A DNA stretch of 64,000 nt, from positions 992,001 through 1,056,000 of the forward strand of contig JADNRZ010000002.1 of the NCBI GenBank assembly GCA_015501605.1. The letters are read 5' to 3'. Numbering within the stretch: position 1 is the first letter of the stretch; the number at the start of each line of letters is the position of its first letter. Shown piece after piece: positions 34,959 to 46,803 of the stretch. The translations under genes and the position numbers were made by a program. Origin of the DNA: Panaeolus papilionaceus. Its lineage: Eukaryota > Basidiomycota > Agaricomycetes > Agaricales. Under the pieces are notes generated by a model. It was not told the DNA's origin, searched no databases, and was given only the letters and a program-made list of their open reading frames with translations.

Positions 34959-36477
34959 TCACCATGTGCGGTTGATGATGATTTCGGTCAAGCTTTCTAG
35001 TGCCTGTTTATTTTCGCCTTCTGGTAGGTGCTGTAGCGTGTCACGAGCTTTGCTTGCATAGGCTTCAGCAAGGAGACGCGTGCGTTTGATTCCTGTTGTA
35101 CCCTGAACGTACTCAACAGCCTTATCAGGTCGAATAGGGTCAGCCACCAGGTTTTCTGCGATAGAAATAATACGATGCGCTCACAAGCTGGGTATCTCCA
35201 GGCTGGGCGAAATTCCGCTGAATCAGTGGCAAAAGCTGGGGACATTCTTCCGATGCCAGGAGGGCTGGAGCAGTCGCCAGTCCAGGTTGCATATGTTTGA
35301 ACTCAATGGTATCATCAAGAAGCTGCAGAGGTCGATCAGAATGACACGTTCCAACGAGCTAAAAACAAAGCATCCTCTTCACCTGATACGCAATACCCAG
35401 GTTTCTTCCATATGCATAAGCCACATCGCTCCAAATGTCACCATGCTGAGAACCGCCTAAAATGACCGCGGAGCGCGCACCCTTTGCGAACAGGCTTGCT
35501 GTCTTCAAATACGTCTTTTTCATGTAGAGGTCCCAAGCTACAGGCAGACTCGACGGGCCGGGCACCAAACCGAGCGTCGGCGTCTTCACTTCCTGCATCC
35601 GCATGATCTCGCCTTCCACTAAATTGGATATCACACTAGCGATAAGTTCAACGACTTCGCTCTCTCCCAACCGTGACAGCGACGTGCTAGCGCGTCCGAG
35701 GAGGAAGTCGCCGCCGAGGATAGCAAGCTTATTACCGAACCCGGTCGGCTCGGTCGTTTCTGACGAATCAGTTTTTGGTTCGGAACCGCTGGAGATGGTG
35801 TCGTGTAGAAGAGAGGCGACATGTACCATCTCCACTATTTGAGCAAGTCGCATTTGTGTCGGCAATATTGACGAAGAAGATAGGATACCTGGAGGGATAT
35901 TTTGTGAGAGTGACGCATGTCGTGTAGGCATGGGTGGGGGTTCCGGACGCGACACTCCTTCTTGTAAAGGAAACACCGACTCAAATGAGGCTGTATAATC
36001 TGGCATTGAAGGGTTCCACTCGTATAATGTGCTTGAGGTTGTTAGCGGGCGATCTAGTATTTCTGACTGCCTTGACGTCGTTTCCCAAGCCGCGTTCCAC
36101 TCTTTCTGATCCCATTGTCCTCCGAGGCCATTCGTAGCACGCGAAAAAAGAAGAACCAGAAGTGACCGAAGTTGCTTTGAAGGGTGCAGAAAATAACATT
36201 CCGCTATTCCTGTAAGACCTGGATGTGCAGTTCCCAGCAAGTCAAGCAGATTTTTTCGTATTTGTGTTAATTCCGAGGTCATAAGGACATATGGATCGGT
36301 GCGCTGATGAATGGGTGGTTCGTGAGGAATAGAAATAGGCTCTGGCCGTGTTCTTGGAGATGGGTCTACTTTCTGTGCGAGCGCGCTGAGTTTCCGATGA
36401 CAACATCTCGTGACTGGTCTTGGAGCTATTTGTCGAGACAGAGAACGACAGACTGCGTTGACAGATGAAGGTCGCAT
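34959..36477 (-). CDS. COQ1: Coq1-like mitochondrial polyprenyl diphosphate synthase with altered aspartate motifs
   Basis: Family members build the isoprenoid tail of ubiquinone. ATG 36477 gives a basic, Ser/Arg-rich import signal (MRPSSVNAVCRSLSRQIAPR). The fold is clear: HPSKQLRSLLVLLFSRATNG, EMVHVASLLHDTISSGSE, FGNKLAILGGDFLLGRASTS, VISNLVEGEIMRMQ, YLKTASLFAKGARSAVILGG, GIAYQ|LLDDTIEFKHM, GLATAPALLAS. Three introns; the last best runs from GTGAGC to GATAAG and joins DTQL|AVEYVQGTTGIK, then ends ALESLTEIIINRTW. Total about 470 aa, as for yeast Coq1. Odd: the first motif, DDxxD in active enzymes, is D-T-I-S-S here with a Ser/Glu/Thr-rich insert and no RR, the second is DDTIE, and the following LGKP-type loop is missing. 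It may be a non-catalytic, D-less subunit. Confidence 0.85.
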
Positions 36478-36917
36478 AGAGCAGACTATTAGGTGAGAGA
36501 TAAAGAAAGAGGGTGAATGGGTAGAGGGAACACCCCAGAGTCCTTGCTCGGAGTCTACGGTTAGTTACAAGCCTGTGTAGCGATGAACTAAAAGGGCTTA
36601 CACGAGATTTCCCGCGTGCGATATCTTTTTTGCTATGAGCTCATTCATGATGACCTCAAGCTATGATGATGATCATATCTTTTGCTCATTCTATCCTAAT
36701 TATACATCTTTATTATGGTATATATATACAACTAAATATCTAGTGTCTAAAGGTGTTAAAATTGAGAGAGGCAGCAGTTTGTTGAAACTAAGCGACGACT
36801 CGACGCGTGAGGATGGTGATCCAAAAATATTTAAAGCCAAATAACGATAGCAAAGCGGACGAAAACAGCATTATTGTACTAATGATAGAAGGGTGTTGAA
36901 CCGTGAACGTGAGGGTT
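36478..36917. promoter_or_regulatory. COQ1 promoter region / 3' flank of LAMTOR2-like gene
   Basis: About 440 bp between the start of the Coq1-like gene and the stop of the roadblock gene, both on the minus strand. The plus strand has an AT-rich part at 36690-36750. No gene-like frame. Confidence 0.45.
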
Positions 36918-37497
36918 CTAAGATCGCAAAGGGGCTGGCGAAGTTGTAGTTGTAGGTGGAGGAGATGCCTTGGGAACAACAATAAAGTCCCGGAACTTGG
37001 CCAAAGGCTTTGCGATGTGCGCAGCAACAACAGTTCCCTACAAGATGTGAGCATTACGACGAAAAAAGAAAGAATATAATGCGAACTTTATTTTGAAGTT
37101 CTTCCCAATCGACAACATCGGTGGAGTTCAATGCTAACAGAAGAAGGGGTTGGCGACTGTCCGAGTAACATTGTTCTGAACCCTCCAGACAATCGTCTAC
37201 CGGCAACACAATGATTCGACCAAGCTAATAAAATAACCATGGATATGAATGGACACGGCATTGGCGATAAACAAAGGAACACACCTCGCTGTCGACCATT
37301 CCATATCCCTGCTCCTTTGTCTCTTGCCACACCTCGCTACTGAGCCCTACAAGAACACGGACTTCATCCTTGGGTCTAGCTGGAGAACTTGCAGCAGAAA
37401 CGAGATCGCCAGTAGGTGTTAACAGAACGGCTGTATGTAGATGTGGAGGAGACAGGACTTTAGACAGGAGACTGTGAAGCATAGATAGCATTAACAT
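36918..37497 (-). CDS. Roadblock/LC7 protein, LAMTOR2-like
   Basis: Small lysosome/vacuole adaptor fold; LAMTOR2 is part of the Ragulator that docks Rag GTPases for TORC1. Start among closely spaced Mets at 37497 (MLMLSMLHSLLSKVLSPPHL); the upstream frame opens only on GTG. Exon 1 has AVLLTPTGDLVSAAS and VRVLVGLSSEVWQETKE, exon 2 LGRIIVLPVDDCLEGSEQ and LLLLALNSTDVVDWEELQNK, exon 3 GTVVAAHIAKPLAKFRDFIV and a Thr/Pro tail. The alternating strands with a central amphipathic helix and about 140 aa match the roadblock fold, and the order fits LAMTOR2 better than dynein roadblock. The second intron uses a less usual donor (GTTCGC). Confidence 0.72.
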
Positions 37498-37694
37498 TGT
37501 AAAAGGACTGAACAAAAGTACTGAATGGTTTAGATAAAGATTCAATCGCCAAATAATTCTATCCAATCTCACGTGAAACTATCACAAGTGGCTGTGCAAC
37601 AACCTGTATTCCTACACACCATTATCCTACATACACATTATAAAGCCCAACATTAGTGAAGACTATACCAGTAACAACATATCAAGTCCAATTA

Positions 37695-40118
37695 TCATGA
37701 AGATTCTATTCGACCAGATTCTCGTTCCAGAATCGCTCTTACAGAGTTCAGCTTGTTTACATCCAGTACCGCCACTTGCTGGCATTCCAGTGCCATTGCG
37801 ATTCGATTGATTCCTTCATGTTGCTGCCAATCCAGTTCGAAGATACCTGGTCTCTCTGCATTGGAAAACCACGAGAAAACTCTCGCTTGTGTCTGTAAAT
37901 TGTCAATAAGTGATGGTTCAACCTACAAATAGCGACCTCACGCACCCGAATGTGATAGATATGAAGCCATCCATCAGCGCCTCCTGTCGCCATAAATTTG
38001 CCATCGTCGCTAAGCTTCAGGGCATACAGGGGTCGAAGATGATCCTGGAAAACGTAGATGCATTGTCCAGTAACTGAATCCCACAAACGTGCTGTGGTAT
38101 CAAACGACGACCTGAAAATGAGTGTACTTTTGAGTATGAAGACAATGAAACAAAATGCGCCAATACAGACGTGGCAATCCACTCGTTCGTGGCTGGGGGG
38201 CGGTCCACGACCCATGAAATAATATTCACGGAATGTGTGTGCCCCTTCAATTCGACAACCTGGTCACCCGATAGACCAGGGATATCGTCCTGGCCTGGCT
38301 CAAGGCTGTTGATCTTCCATACAATAACAGTACCATCATCTGAGCAGGACGCTAATCGAGTTCCTGATGGGTTTACTCGAACCTGATTGACTTCATCCCG
38401 ATGTCCACTATGATCGTTCGTGAGTTACTCGTTGTTACACATTGACATGTTCCATGAAAGACGGGAGCTCACGTGAAGGTTCTAATGGGTACATCCCGAT
38501 CGACATGCATGATGAAAATATTGGCGTCAGCGCCTGCAGTCGCAAATACATCTTCGGTGAGCCATTCGACATCGAGGCAACAGTCTAAGAGAATTTGCGC
38601 GCTGTTAGTTACCGCGTGAGAAGATAAGCAAATAAGGGTCACCTTGGTGGAATCTGTATTGACGATGCATTTGTTTTTCATTTACGTCCCACAGACATGT
38701 CGTCCCATCCAGACTGGCAGTAAGGAGCCATTTCCCTGATTTTGAGAAGCGGGCAGCAAATACAGGACCCTTCTCGAAACAAATTGAACTACCTGAGACC
38801 TACAACAAAATTGCCATGAGAGTGTACCTACCTGATGTTGAGGATGCGTAAAGTACACAGCGCCCGTAGATGTGCATATTCGCAGCATTGAATCATATGA
38901 ACCAATAGCGAGTAGTGTTCCAGATGGGTTCCATTCCAAAGAGGTCAAATCACAACTAGATTGCATTGACTTGATTTCCACAGTCACTGGTTCCGACGAA
39001 TGCGAAGCAAATTGATCGCTTTCGGTGGGTGGGTTTTGGAGATCCCAGATGAGGACAACAGCGTCTCGAGATCTGAAGAACAATGTTCATAAATCCTTTC
39101 AACATATCTAATAATCTTACGCACCCTGAAGCGAGTAGATTGGGTTTCGCAGGATTGAAACCGCAAACGAAAACCTTGTAAGGATACGTATGTAAGAATG
39201 AATGTGGAACAGAAGATCGAACTACAAACCTCGGATTTATGACGTGACAATGAAAGCACGACTCGAGGATCGGTATCATCTCCGGGGCCTTGTGGTCTAT
39301 TGGGTGCAGTGGCCACAGGTACTCCATTCTGCGAAACTGGTATAATGTCGTTCGGAGGGGGTGTCTTTGATCGAGAAGCTGTTAAAGTTGAGCTGAAGTT
39401 ATCAAGGTTATGTTGGGGGCATTCGTACTTTCGCTATCAACATCCATATCCATTGATCCTATCCTTGGTCGTTTCTCGAGGGGTCCCTCGTTCGCCGATG
39501 ATGAAGGTTTTCGCTTTGCATCATTCGTTGTAGATAGTTCCATTGCTTGCTTCCTAAGAACTTGTTCGTGTATTGGTAGTGGCTGCCGTGCTTGGGTGCT
39601 TTCATTGTTGGGGTTATTGTGATCATAGACATGAACACCGTTGACGGGTGGTTTCGTAGCCTCTGTATGGCCACTTGAAGCTGCGGCTGCGGCTGCTAAA
39701 GTCGCAGGAGTTTGTGTAGGGGGATTTTCTGCAACGTCCATGTGATCGTCGGGGAGTTTTTCGGGTAAAGGTTCCAGAGAGCAAACGTGAGGGGTAAGGA
39801 GAGAGAAACCGTTCTTGCAGGTTGTAGCTAATTCGTCCCCGCGCCAATGTGATTCGACTTCGAGATAAAGCAGGGCCTTACTAAGCAGCTCAATGAGTTC
39901 TCCCCGCGCGATGTGCTTTGTGAAGAAAGGAGAGTTCTGCAATCGACCTTCATTTCGAAGTGCAAAGGCGGAATGACTGAACCCTGAAGTCGAAATGTAG
40001 AGTGATGAATGACACGAAACTCGAAATATAAATTAAATTACACACCTGAATCTTGAAAATATGAGTAAATTAAACAGTTTATTTCATCTGCTGTGATGGT
40101 TATCGGAGCACCAGACAT
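37695..40118 (-). CDS. TBL1: TBL1-like LisH-WD40 co-repressor
   Basis: Counterpart of TBL1/TBLR1 and yeast Sif2, a subunit of histone deacetylase co-repressors (Set3C, NCoR). From ATG 40118 the first two exons give a LisH dimerisation motif (ADEINCLIYSYFQDSGFSHS, then AFALRNEG). A disordered Pro/Ala/Ser-rich linker follows with NLS-like EKRPRIG. The WD40 propeller starts at LSLSRHKSEVFVCGFNPAKP with LLASGSRDAVVLIWD and runs through SLEWNPSGTLLAIGSYDS, ASLDGTTCLWD, VEWLTEDVFATAGADAN, GHRDEVNQVRVNPSGTRLAS, TSSFDTTARLWD, ALKLSDDGKFMATGGADGWL and ends in VAVLDVNKLN. Stop at 37695. About nine exons, roughly 660 aa. Nuclear role is inferred from the family. Confidence 0.9.
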
Positions 40119-40329
40119 GGTTTCAATGTCGGACTGGCGATACGCGCTTCGAAGTTTGCCAAACGGGATGCAAAGAGTGACTTGTCACACTTGTCACTCC
40201 TCGGCCCTTTGTTTGTCTTAGCTTGTTACGTGGGTTAATATGCGCGATAGATAGAAACTCATCATTAAACGGCCACATCATGAACACCGGTACTCCGTGT
40301 CTTCGACCACAACTCCCATCCTTTAAATA
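40119..40329. promoter_or_regulatory. 211-bp divergent promoter between TBL1 and DCAF11
   Basis: The start codons of two WD40 genes lie 211 bp apart on opposite strands, so both promoters must share this stretch or extend into the neighbour. No TATA box is plain. Confidence 0.6.
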
Positions 40330-42800
40330 ATGGCTGATTCTAATAGACAGCAACAAAACTTTTTGAATCGTCAACCTAGGACACTAGATGAAATATTGGC
40401 TGGTCTGTCTTTGATTGGTCCTATGTCATACTCATGGAAATAACATAACAGCTTCAATAGCTTTGCATTCTATGCAATCCGGGGGCCTACGTACTTCTCA
40501 GGGTGGTTTGGGTTTGACGATGCAAGAAGTTATGCAGTTGCTGAATGCTACGGAAATAGAGGAACTGGAAGAGGAAGAACCAGAGGAAGAGGAGGACGAT
40601 GAGGATGAGGATGAGGATGAGGACTACACATCAAGGCGATATCATAGCGAGCCAGACTGGTACCCTACAGCTACTAAAGAACCGAAAGCTGAGGGCCTTG
40701 AACTCCTTAAAGGTGGTGATTTTGGAAGGACTGGTGTCAAGCTCCAGGCTAGGTCTAAGCGATATAACTCGGTTCAATCTGTGCTTGCCAGGTCATCGAC
40801 ACCTGTTCCTCTTTTCCATAAAGAAGATATTCATGCTGTCTGTCTATCTGATCCAACAAGCTTTGGTATCACTCTTATATTTCGTTTCATCTGCAGACTC
40901 TGGTACCCAATACTAATGGAACCGCTGTTGCCAAATACGATGCCAACATGTACACTGCGCAGTTTTCAGACGGTGGGTGTTATTGTCAACCAATGAGCCC
41001 CTTTGCTGATAAGGTGAAAACTCCCAGATTCTTCTTTCTTCTACACATGTGCTCAGGGTGATGTGCTTTTCGTTCAACGCATAATCGTTTATACTTATGC
41101 GTTGAGACAGATTTCAAGCTTCATCTCTTCGACATGAGGGCACCGCCGTCCAAAGAATCACTCCTCCACTTGAGACGACGCGCCCGCGAGACAGATGCAA
41201 GCTTAATCACCCGCATGCCTGTAAGGAAGGTCATCCAAGGGCATCCTGGCAGGTGGACTATCACCGATGCTAACCTATCCCCTGACAATGAGAGGTTTGC
41301 ACATCATAATGATGATGGCCCCGCTATTTACTCACTCATCTTTCAGAATGATCTATTCGTCTATCGTAAGCCCGGTTCGGCCCATTCAACATTTACATTC
41401 TCAGAACCCTTTAGGCGCCAACCGTTTACATGACGAGCACTGCTCCCGACGGAGATCTCCGCCAAATCCCAATTCCCTTCGCTGACCCCATGAGTCGCAC
41501 TTCTCCGTTGTTTGGTTTTGGAGAGAGTTTCGGTATTTGGAGCTGTCGTTTTTCTGCTGACGGAAACGAAGTTGTGGCTGGTGGAAGCGGAAATATATTT
41601 GGTTCGTTCGTGGTCTTTGGGGGTAGTAACCTCCATTTTCTGATCCTTGGAGCAATCAGTGTATGACCTTATTGCCAATCGGCGTACCGTGAAGATATCG
41701 GCGCATGCCGACGATGTCAACAGTTGTTGCTGGGCAGACAGAGGTTCCGGTAATGTGCTGGTCAGTGCTTCTGATGATACCTTCCTTAAGGTCTGGTAAG
41801 TGCTTTTCGTACTTTCCACTACACCCGCAACCTCAGGCAGCATATACAGGGATCGTCGCTCTTTAGGTGCCTCCAAGAAACCTGCAGGAGTCTTGATTGG
41901 CCACACAGAGGGTATCACATATGTGTCTGCTAAAGGCGATGGTCGTTATATCATCTCGAACGGCAAAGATCAGGCATTGCGACTGTGGGACCTCCGAAGC
42001 ATGCGCAGCAGCGCCGAATTTGAAGCCGTTGAGGGACATCACTATGGTATAAAAAACTTTGACTATCGGTATGTATGTTTATTTTAGGAACATTGTATCA
42101 CTCTTGACAGGTTTACTAGATATCCCACTTATGGCCGACCAAGGTATCATGCTCACCCAAAAGATTGCAGTGTGATGACATTCAGAGGGCATCGTGTACT
42201 TCGGACTCTTATCCGATGCCATTTCAGCCCTCAGGAAACAACTGGAGGGCAGTATATCTATTCTGGCTCCAGTGATGGAAAAATACATGTGAGTGTAATG
42301 TGGAGTACTGTAGTTGTTAAACTACGTGAGCTCATGTGCATTGAATAGATTTGGTCCCTGGACGGCACAGTTGTCAATGTCCTAGACCGATCGAAGACAT
42401 TGCCAGATACCTTTTCACCGTCTGGTCCAGAGTCTGAACCCACCCGCGGTACAGATCCACACAACTGTGTCCGAGACGTGAGTTGGCACTCCCAGGTACG
42501 CACAAAGTCCAATCGGATACCTATATTTCTGTTTGACCCTTTACTGATACGGTTTGTCGCGGGCAGGAACCTGTGATCATGAGTGCAGCATGGGATAATT
42601 ACCACGGCGGCACTGTCGTTGCTCGCCACGAATATAAAGGCCTTTCAAAGATGGCATATTCATTAGAAGACCATGTAGAAAGGGAGAGATTGGAACGAGA
42701 AGAGCGGAGCTCCTCCCAACGACGGCGCATATACCGTCGAGTCCCAGGAGCCTACCTCTCCGAAGGGTTCAGCGATCTTGACGATGACGACGAAAATTAG
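40330..42800 (+). CDS. DCAF11: DCAF11-like WD40 substrate receptor of CUL4-DDB1
   Basis: DCAF11 homologues bring substrates to CRL4 ubiquitin ligases. Start ATG 40330 (MADSNRQQQNFLNRQPRTLD). A long acidic run (residues around 70-90, EEEPEEEEDDEDEDEDEDYT) precedes the family block LLKGGDFGRTGVKLQARSKR, then LVPNTNGTAVAKYDANMYTA and DFKLHLFDMRAPPSK. WD40 repeats follow: VIQGHPGRWTITDANLSPD, SFGIWSCRFSADGNEVVAGG, ISAHADDVNSCCW with LVSASDDTFLKVWD, LIGHTEGITYVSAKGDGRYI with KDQALRLWD, FRGHRVLRTLIRCHFSP with IYSGSSDGKIHIWS and VRDVSWHSQEPVIMSAAWD. The C-end is charged (ERERLEREERSSSQRRRIYR) and acidic. About nine exons. Confidence 0.9.
40566..40625 (+). repeat. Purine-only GAG/GAT repeat inside DCAF11
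   Basis: About 60 bases nearly free of pyrimidines other than the T of GAT, ending in four GATGAG units; it encodes the acidic Glu/Asp run of DCAF11. Such tracts can vary in length by slippage. Confidence 0.7.
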
Positions 42801-45176
42801 CTCTCAGTCCCGCGCTCTCTCTTGTAAACGTTGTATGTACGTTTATCTGTTGTAACACTTGTACTATGTTGTACTTTATAGGTTTGTAAAACATCACATT
42901 GCCCATTCTCGGCGATCTTTGACAGGTTCCCTTCGGAAACCGGAATATATGTATTCTCGAAATTAGGGTGTCAACATGGATGCACATCATTGTTGGACAC
43001 AACGAGTAAGTGCAATGCTCGTTGAAATTTTATCTACAGGTGGCTCGAATTCTCTTGACAAGACTTCTTGTGTCGCAGTGCAAAGTGAATCGGGGAACCA
43101 GCGTTCACTTCGTCGTGAGTAACTGAAGGCAACCATTACAGCTCATTTATATCCGTGAATTTTTTTTGAACATTGATTTTCGAGTCTGAAATCCGATCGA
43201 GCGAGAAGGTGCTTTGCATCTAAGCCAGGCAAGGGAGCACCAAACGGACGTGGGGAAGCCCACAACGTTTTCAGTTGTCAAAAGCGCATCCAATAATAAT
43301 AATAAGCGACAATGGTTTTACCAGAGTTCACAGGTTGCCGCTCCAAGTGACATCCAACGTCGAGCCAGGGCAAGCCGAAAACGATATCTTCCGAGCTCTG
43401 TGTATTCACATTGGGCAGGCTACCCTTGGCGATGTCGCGATGTCAAGCAATGAACCGCGGTGCGGCTTTTGGTAGCGGCCCTGGAAGGAATTCACAATGA
43501 CAGCTTGATAAGGGTCACGGCGACTCTGCTTAGTATCTTGCCCACCCGTCGGGCGATTTCGCTTCGGTATGCTTCAGAAGGACACGAGCCTTCGGCGCTT
43601 TGCGCCTCAGCGTCTATGATACGACGCTGCTCCACAGCCCCCACTCCAACAAGGCGAAAGGAAGCAATGTACAAATGCGTTGTCAATGATTGGGTATATT
43701 CCTTCAGAAGCTCAGAAGTTATTCTGGGTATGCCGTGACTCATGGATGGTCTTTCCCTGGATGCATGTATTATTAGTGTAGTATGGGTACCGTTCTCCAG
43801 GTACGTGGGTCTAGAGTCGTACGACGTCCATCCCTGCTAATCCAACTTGGATATTGGCAAGTTACAAGGGTCGCGTAAAATTTAGTGAATTGTAGGGTGC
43901 TCGGAGCTTAGAAAAAAATATCATCGAATGGTTTCAAAAAATCACACTTACAAAATTTCAAGCGAATTTCTGTGGTGCTCATGGTTATTTAGGGGGACAC
44001 ATGCTTCTAAGCTCCTGTAAGTCTGCCGTTGACGAATGGAGTAAGTAGTGAGTTGACCACCAAGATCAATTCAAAATTGCGTGAGGTTTTTCTCCGGCTG
44101 ACCATGTAAAACGCAACACATCTTCGGTCTAAAGGATTTGAAGATGGACACAGAAGCAAACTTAGTCAAGACATCGTTGGGTTACTATTAGCTCCGAGAT
44201 GGTAGGAATCATCCTTGCTTGTGGACCTGGTCACTTGAACGGAAGCGAAGCGCAGCCCAATGGCCACTCCATTCTTACAAAGAAAGCTCATGACAGCATA
44301 GTTGCCGTGTATGTCCATACAAGGCCGCAGAAGCAGCTGGCCGATAAGCAATCGCAGTTATAGAGCGAGCATTTCTATGTAAGAACAGCGTCACGATTGA
44401 ACAGCTAACCTTCTAGGACATCTTACGAAACGACAGGATCATTTGCTGGATCCGGGGAGTCAAGTTATGCCCCTCTTCGGCGGTGTGTTGAAAAATGGGG
44501 AGTTGACTCGGTTTATGAGATATAGACGTTGTCCGCGACACGTTTTAGGACTCTTTTTCATGCACGCGGCGAATGACAATGATAGGTGCAGTGGGCGGCA
44601 ATATGTGAAACAACAACAATGGGCATCTCGTAGTATGCCGCAGTTTACATGATACGTAAACAAAGAGAATTGGTCAAGAGTAACGATTGGGAGAACAGGA
44701 TCGAAGGAATGTATTTCGGGGGAGTAAAATTGAGTAGCGGTGAGTGGCGTTATGGACTTTAAACTGATCTACCTGATATAGGGTTTTCATGACATTTTTT
44801 TTCTAATTGACCATCCACGCTGTTCTCCAAGGGTGTAAAAAAGCTTAGCGTATGTTGGCGCTCCGGTCGTCATCACCGCATTCCTGGGATTGAAACCAAA
44901 TTGGATCCATCTTGGGCCATCAACGGCGTGGCGTACCTGATCTCCTTTGTCGACTTGAGCCATAGTAAAATTAACGACAATATAACACATGCCCCTTGTG
45001 GCTGGGCATAAAGAACTCTTTAGAACACTCCGGTTGCTCCAGCAATACGTGATGCTCATAAAACCCTGCCCATTACCGTCTTACCGCTCTTGCTTCCTTT
45101 CCCTACACTGTCAACCAATTTAGACCTATTCGATAGTCCCCCATCTTGCCTGACTCTAGGATCACTCTTGCTACAA
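42801..45176. other. Gene-poor stretch with two weak open frames
   Basis: About 2.4 kb. Minus strand 43743-43492 encodes 83 aa from an ATG (starts MSHGIPRITSELLKEYTQSL; Ala/Arg-rich end), and minus strand 45059-44787 encodes 90 aa from an ATG (with MAQVDKGDQVRHAVDGPRWI). Both are protein-like in parts but show no known domain or splice continuity, so I do not call them genes. They may be remnants or small fast-evolving genes. Confidence 0.45.
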
Positions 45177-46175
45177 ATGCCTCATCATTCTTCAGATTCT
45201 CGATACCGTTATTACCAGGATTCGAGCTCGTATGCTCCTTCGACGCAATATCTGGACTATACCTATCAATACTCGTCCACCCAAAGCAGGACAGGTGGTC
45301 CCATGCTCCCTCAGATGGCCTCGACTTCTTCTCAGGCAGTTGAGCCCAGCGACCTTCCAGACCTGTATTATGACCACGGTCTGCCAACCCCACCATCCGC
45401 CACCTCTTGCACGATGATCCCTACTCCACCCCAAGACTGGCATTCGACATGGCAGCAGGAAACATCCTCTACCAATGGCTTCGTAAATCCCCCTTATCCA
45501 CCCTCTTCATGGCAGTCATCGCCCCTTAACTCTTGCCAAGCGCGACCCACCGTAACTGCAATTGATACGAATTTCAATTCCAGACATCAAACGAAAGCCG
45601 ACTCGAACCCGTCCTCCACGATGTTTGGGGCTTGTGAAGACTTCGATCTTACGCGCATGATTCATCCACAATCGACATCAGTATATCCACATTCTTCCGA
45701 GGGATTCCATCATATCGCTGGACATTGCTTTCCACCTTCGTCATTTAGCCATAAGCCAGGTCACTCAATTCCGCCGACAAATGCTTCGCAATCTCCATCA
45801 TCTTCTCCCTTGAATTCACTACCAATGAAGAACAATCCCTTGAAGGTTCATCAACCGCGCCCATCGCGTCAGATACCCATTGTATCCCTTTCACAGTTGG
45901 CATCTGCTTGCGAAGATTACCCCATTAATAGCCGGACATCGAATGCAAAAGTCAAGTCTGCGCCGGAATATGGTCTTTCACCTCTACCTTTGGAAGTGAA
46001 CGGGTTTTTACCACCGATGTCATCTCATTCGAATCCATATCAATCCACAAATCAGCAAACCAAATACGCATCGCATCCCCCAAACAACGCTTACAATCCA
46101 ATGTTCTCCACAGGAACCCACGGAAATTCTATTATGTGTTCCTGCGGCTGTATGGAAATGTACACATTTTCTTGA
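45177..46175 (+). CDS. Unknown Ser/Pro/Tyr-rich protein of 332 aa
   Basis: Intronless frame; the ATG at 45177 (MPHHSSDSRYRYYQDSSSYA) is the first real start, as the frame above opens at TTG. The chain is low in complexity: Tyr/Ser/Gln-rich at the start (TQYLDYTYQYSSTQS), then Ser/Pro/His/Asn-rich, with no predicted membrane segment or domain. One more ordered piece is RPSRQIPIVSLSQLASACED, which could be a short binding motif. The last residues hold a Cys cluster, IMCSCGCMEMYTFS, in an otherwise Cys-poor protein. Such prion-like chains are typical of transcription regulators or RNA granule proteins; this is only inference. Confidence 0.65.
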   Translation: MPHHSSDSRYRYYQDSSSYAPSTQYLDYTYQYSSTQSRTGGPMLPQMASTSSQAVEPSDLPDLYYDHGLPTPPSATSCTMIPTPPQDWHSTWQQETSSTNGFVNPPYPPSSWQSSPLNSCQARPTVTAIDTNFNSRHQTKADSNPSSTMFGACEDFDLTRMIHPQSTSVYPHSSEGFHHIAGHCFPPSSFSHKPGHSIPPTNASQSPSSSPLNSLPMKNNPLKVHQPRPSRQIPIVSLSQLASACEDYPINSRTSNAKVKSAPEYGLSPLPLEVNGFLPPMSSHSNPYQSTNQQTKYASHPPNNAYNPMFSTGTHGNSIMCSCGCMEMYTFS

Positions 46176-46803
46176 TTGCTTTATTTATCCTCCTTTCACG
46201 ACCGGCATACATTTGGCACCCTTCATCCAGTTATTCTTTACATACATCAACAGCTATTCTCATTGCACGCATTTCTACTGCTCAGCATCCGTACAATATT
46301 TTTATACCACTCATTATCTCATTTTATTCCATACAATAATACTTTTGCTGATTCGATCGAAAACCATAGAAATACAAATCAATACAGAAACAATTTATTG
46401 GATAAGCTTCGTTATAAATTTCGGCCAGGTTGGGCTTTCGTGTCATGCTGAAAAGGAGAAAGGAAAAAACAAGGATGATAGGTACCGCTAGGTGTCGCTC
46501 GGTGATGACGGATAGTTTAGGTTTGGGTTGCAAGGAGTGATGAGATAGCTTTACGGGCAGCCAAGGTTACGCTATATTTCGTTGGTGGGACCGAATGAGA
46601 GCTGAGATGAAACACATCAAGAACTCTGAAAACTACAATCAAACAGGAACGGTTGAAGACTTACCTTGCATTCGTTATGGTTTTTGATTTGATCCATGTT
46701 TCTACATCAATAGATGCTCTAAATTAGCTCTTTCATCGTCGCAGCTTCAAGAAGTTTCAGTTGAGGGATAGATTTTATACATACTGCGGTTTGCGGATAG
46801 AAG

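Noticed and set aside
35130..35215. A 33-nt intron GTGAGC...CGCAG in the Coq1-like gene
   Set aside because: Too short and it breaks the frame; using the acceptor GATAAG (64 nt, CTGAC branch-like site) keeps the family sequence AVEYVQGTTGIK.
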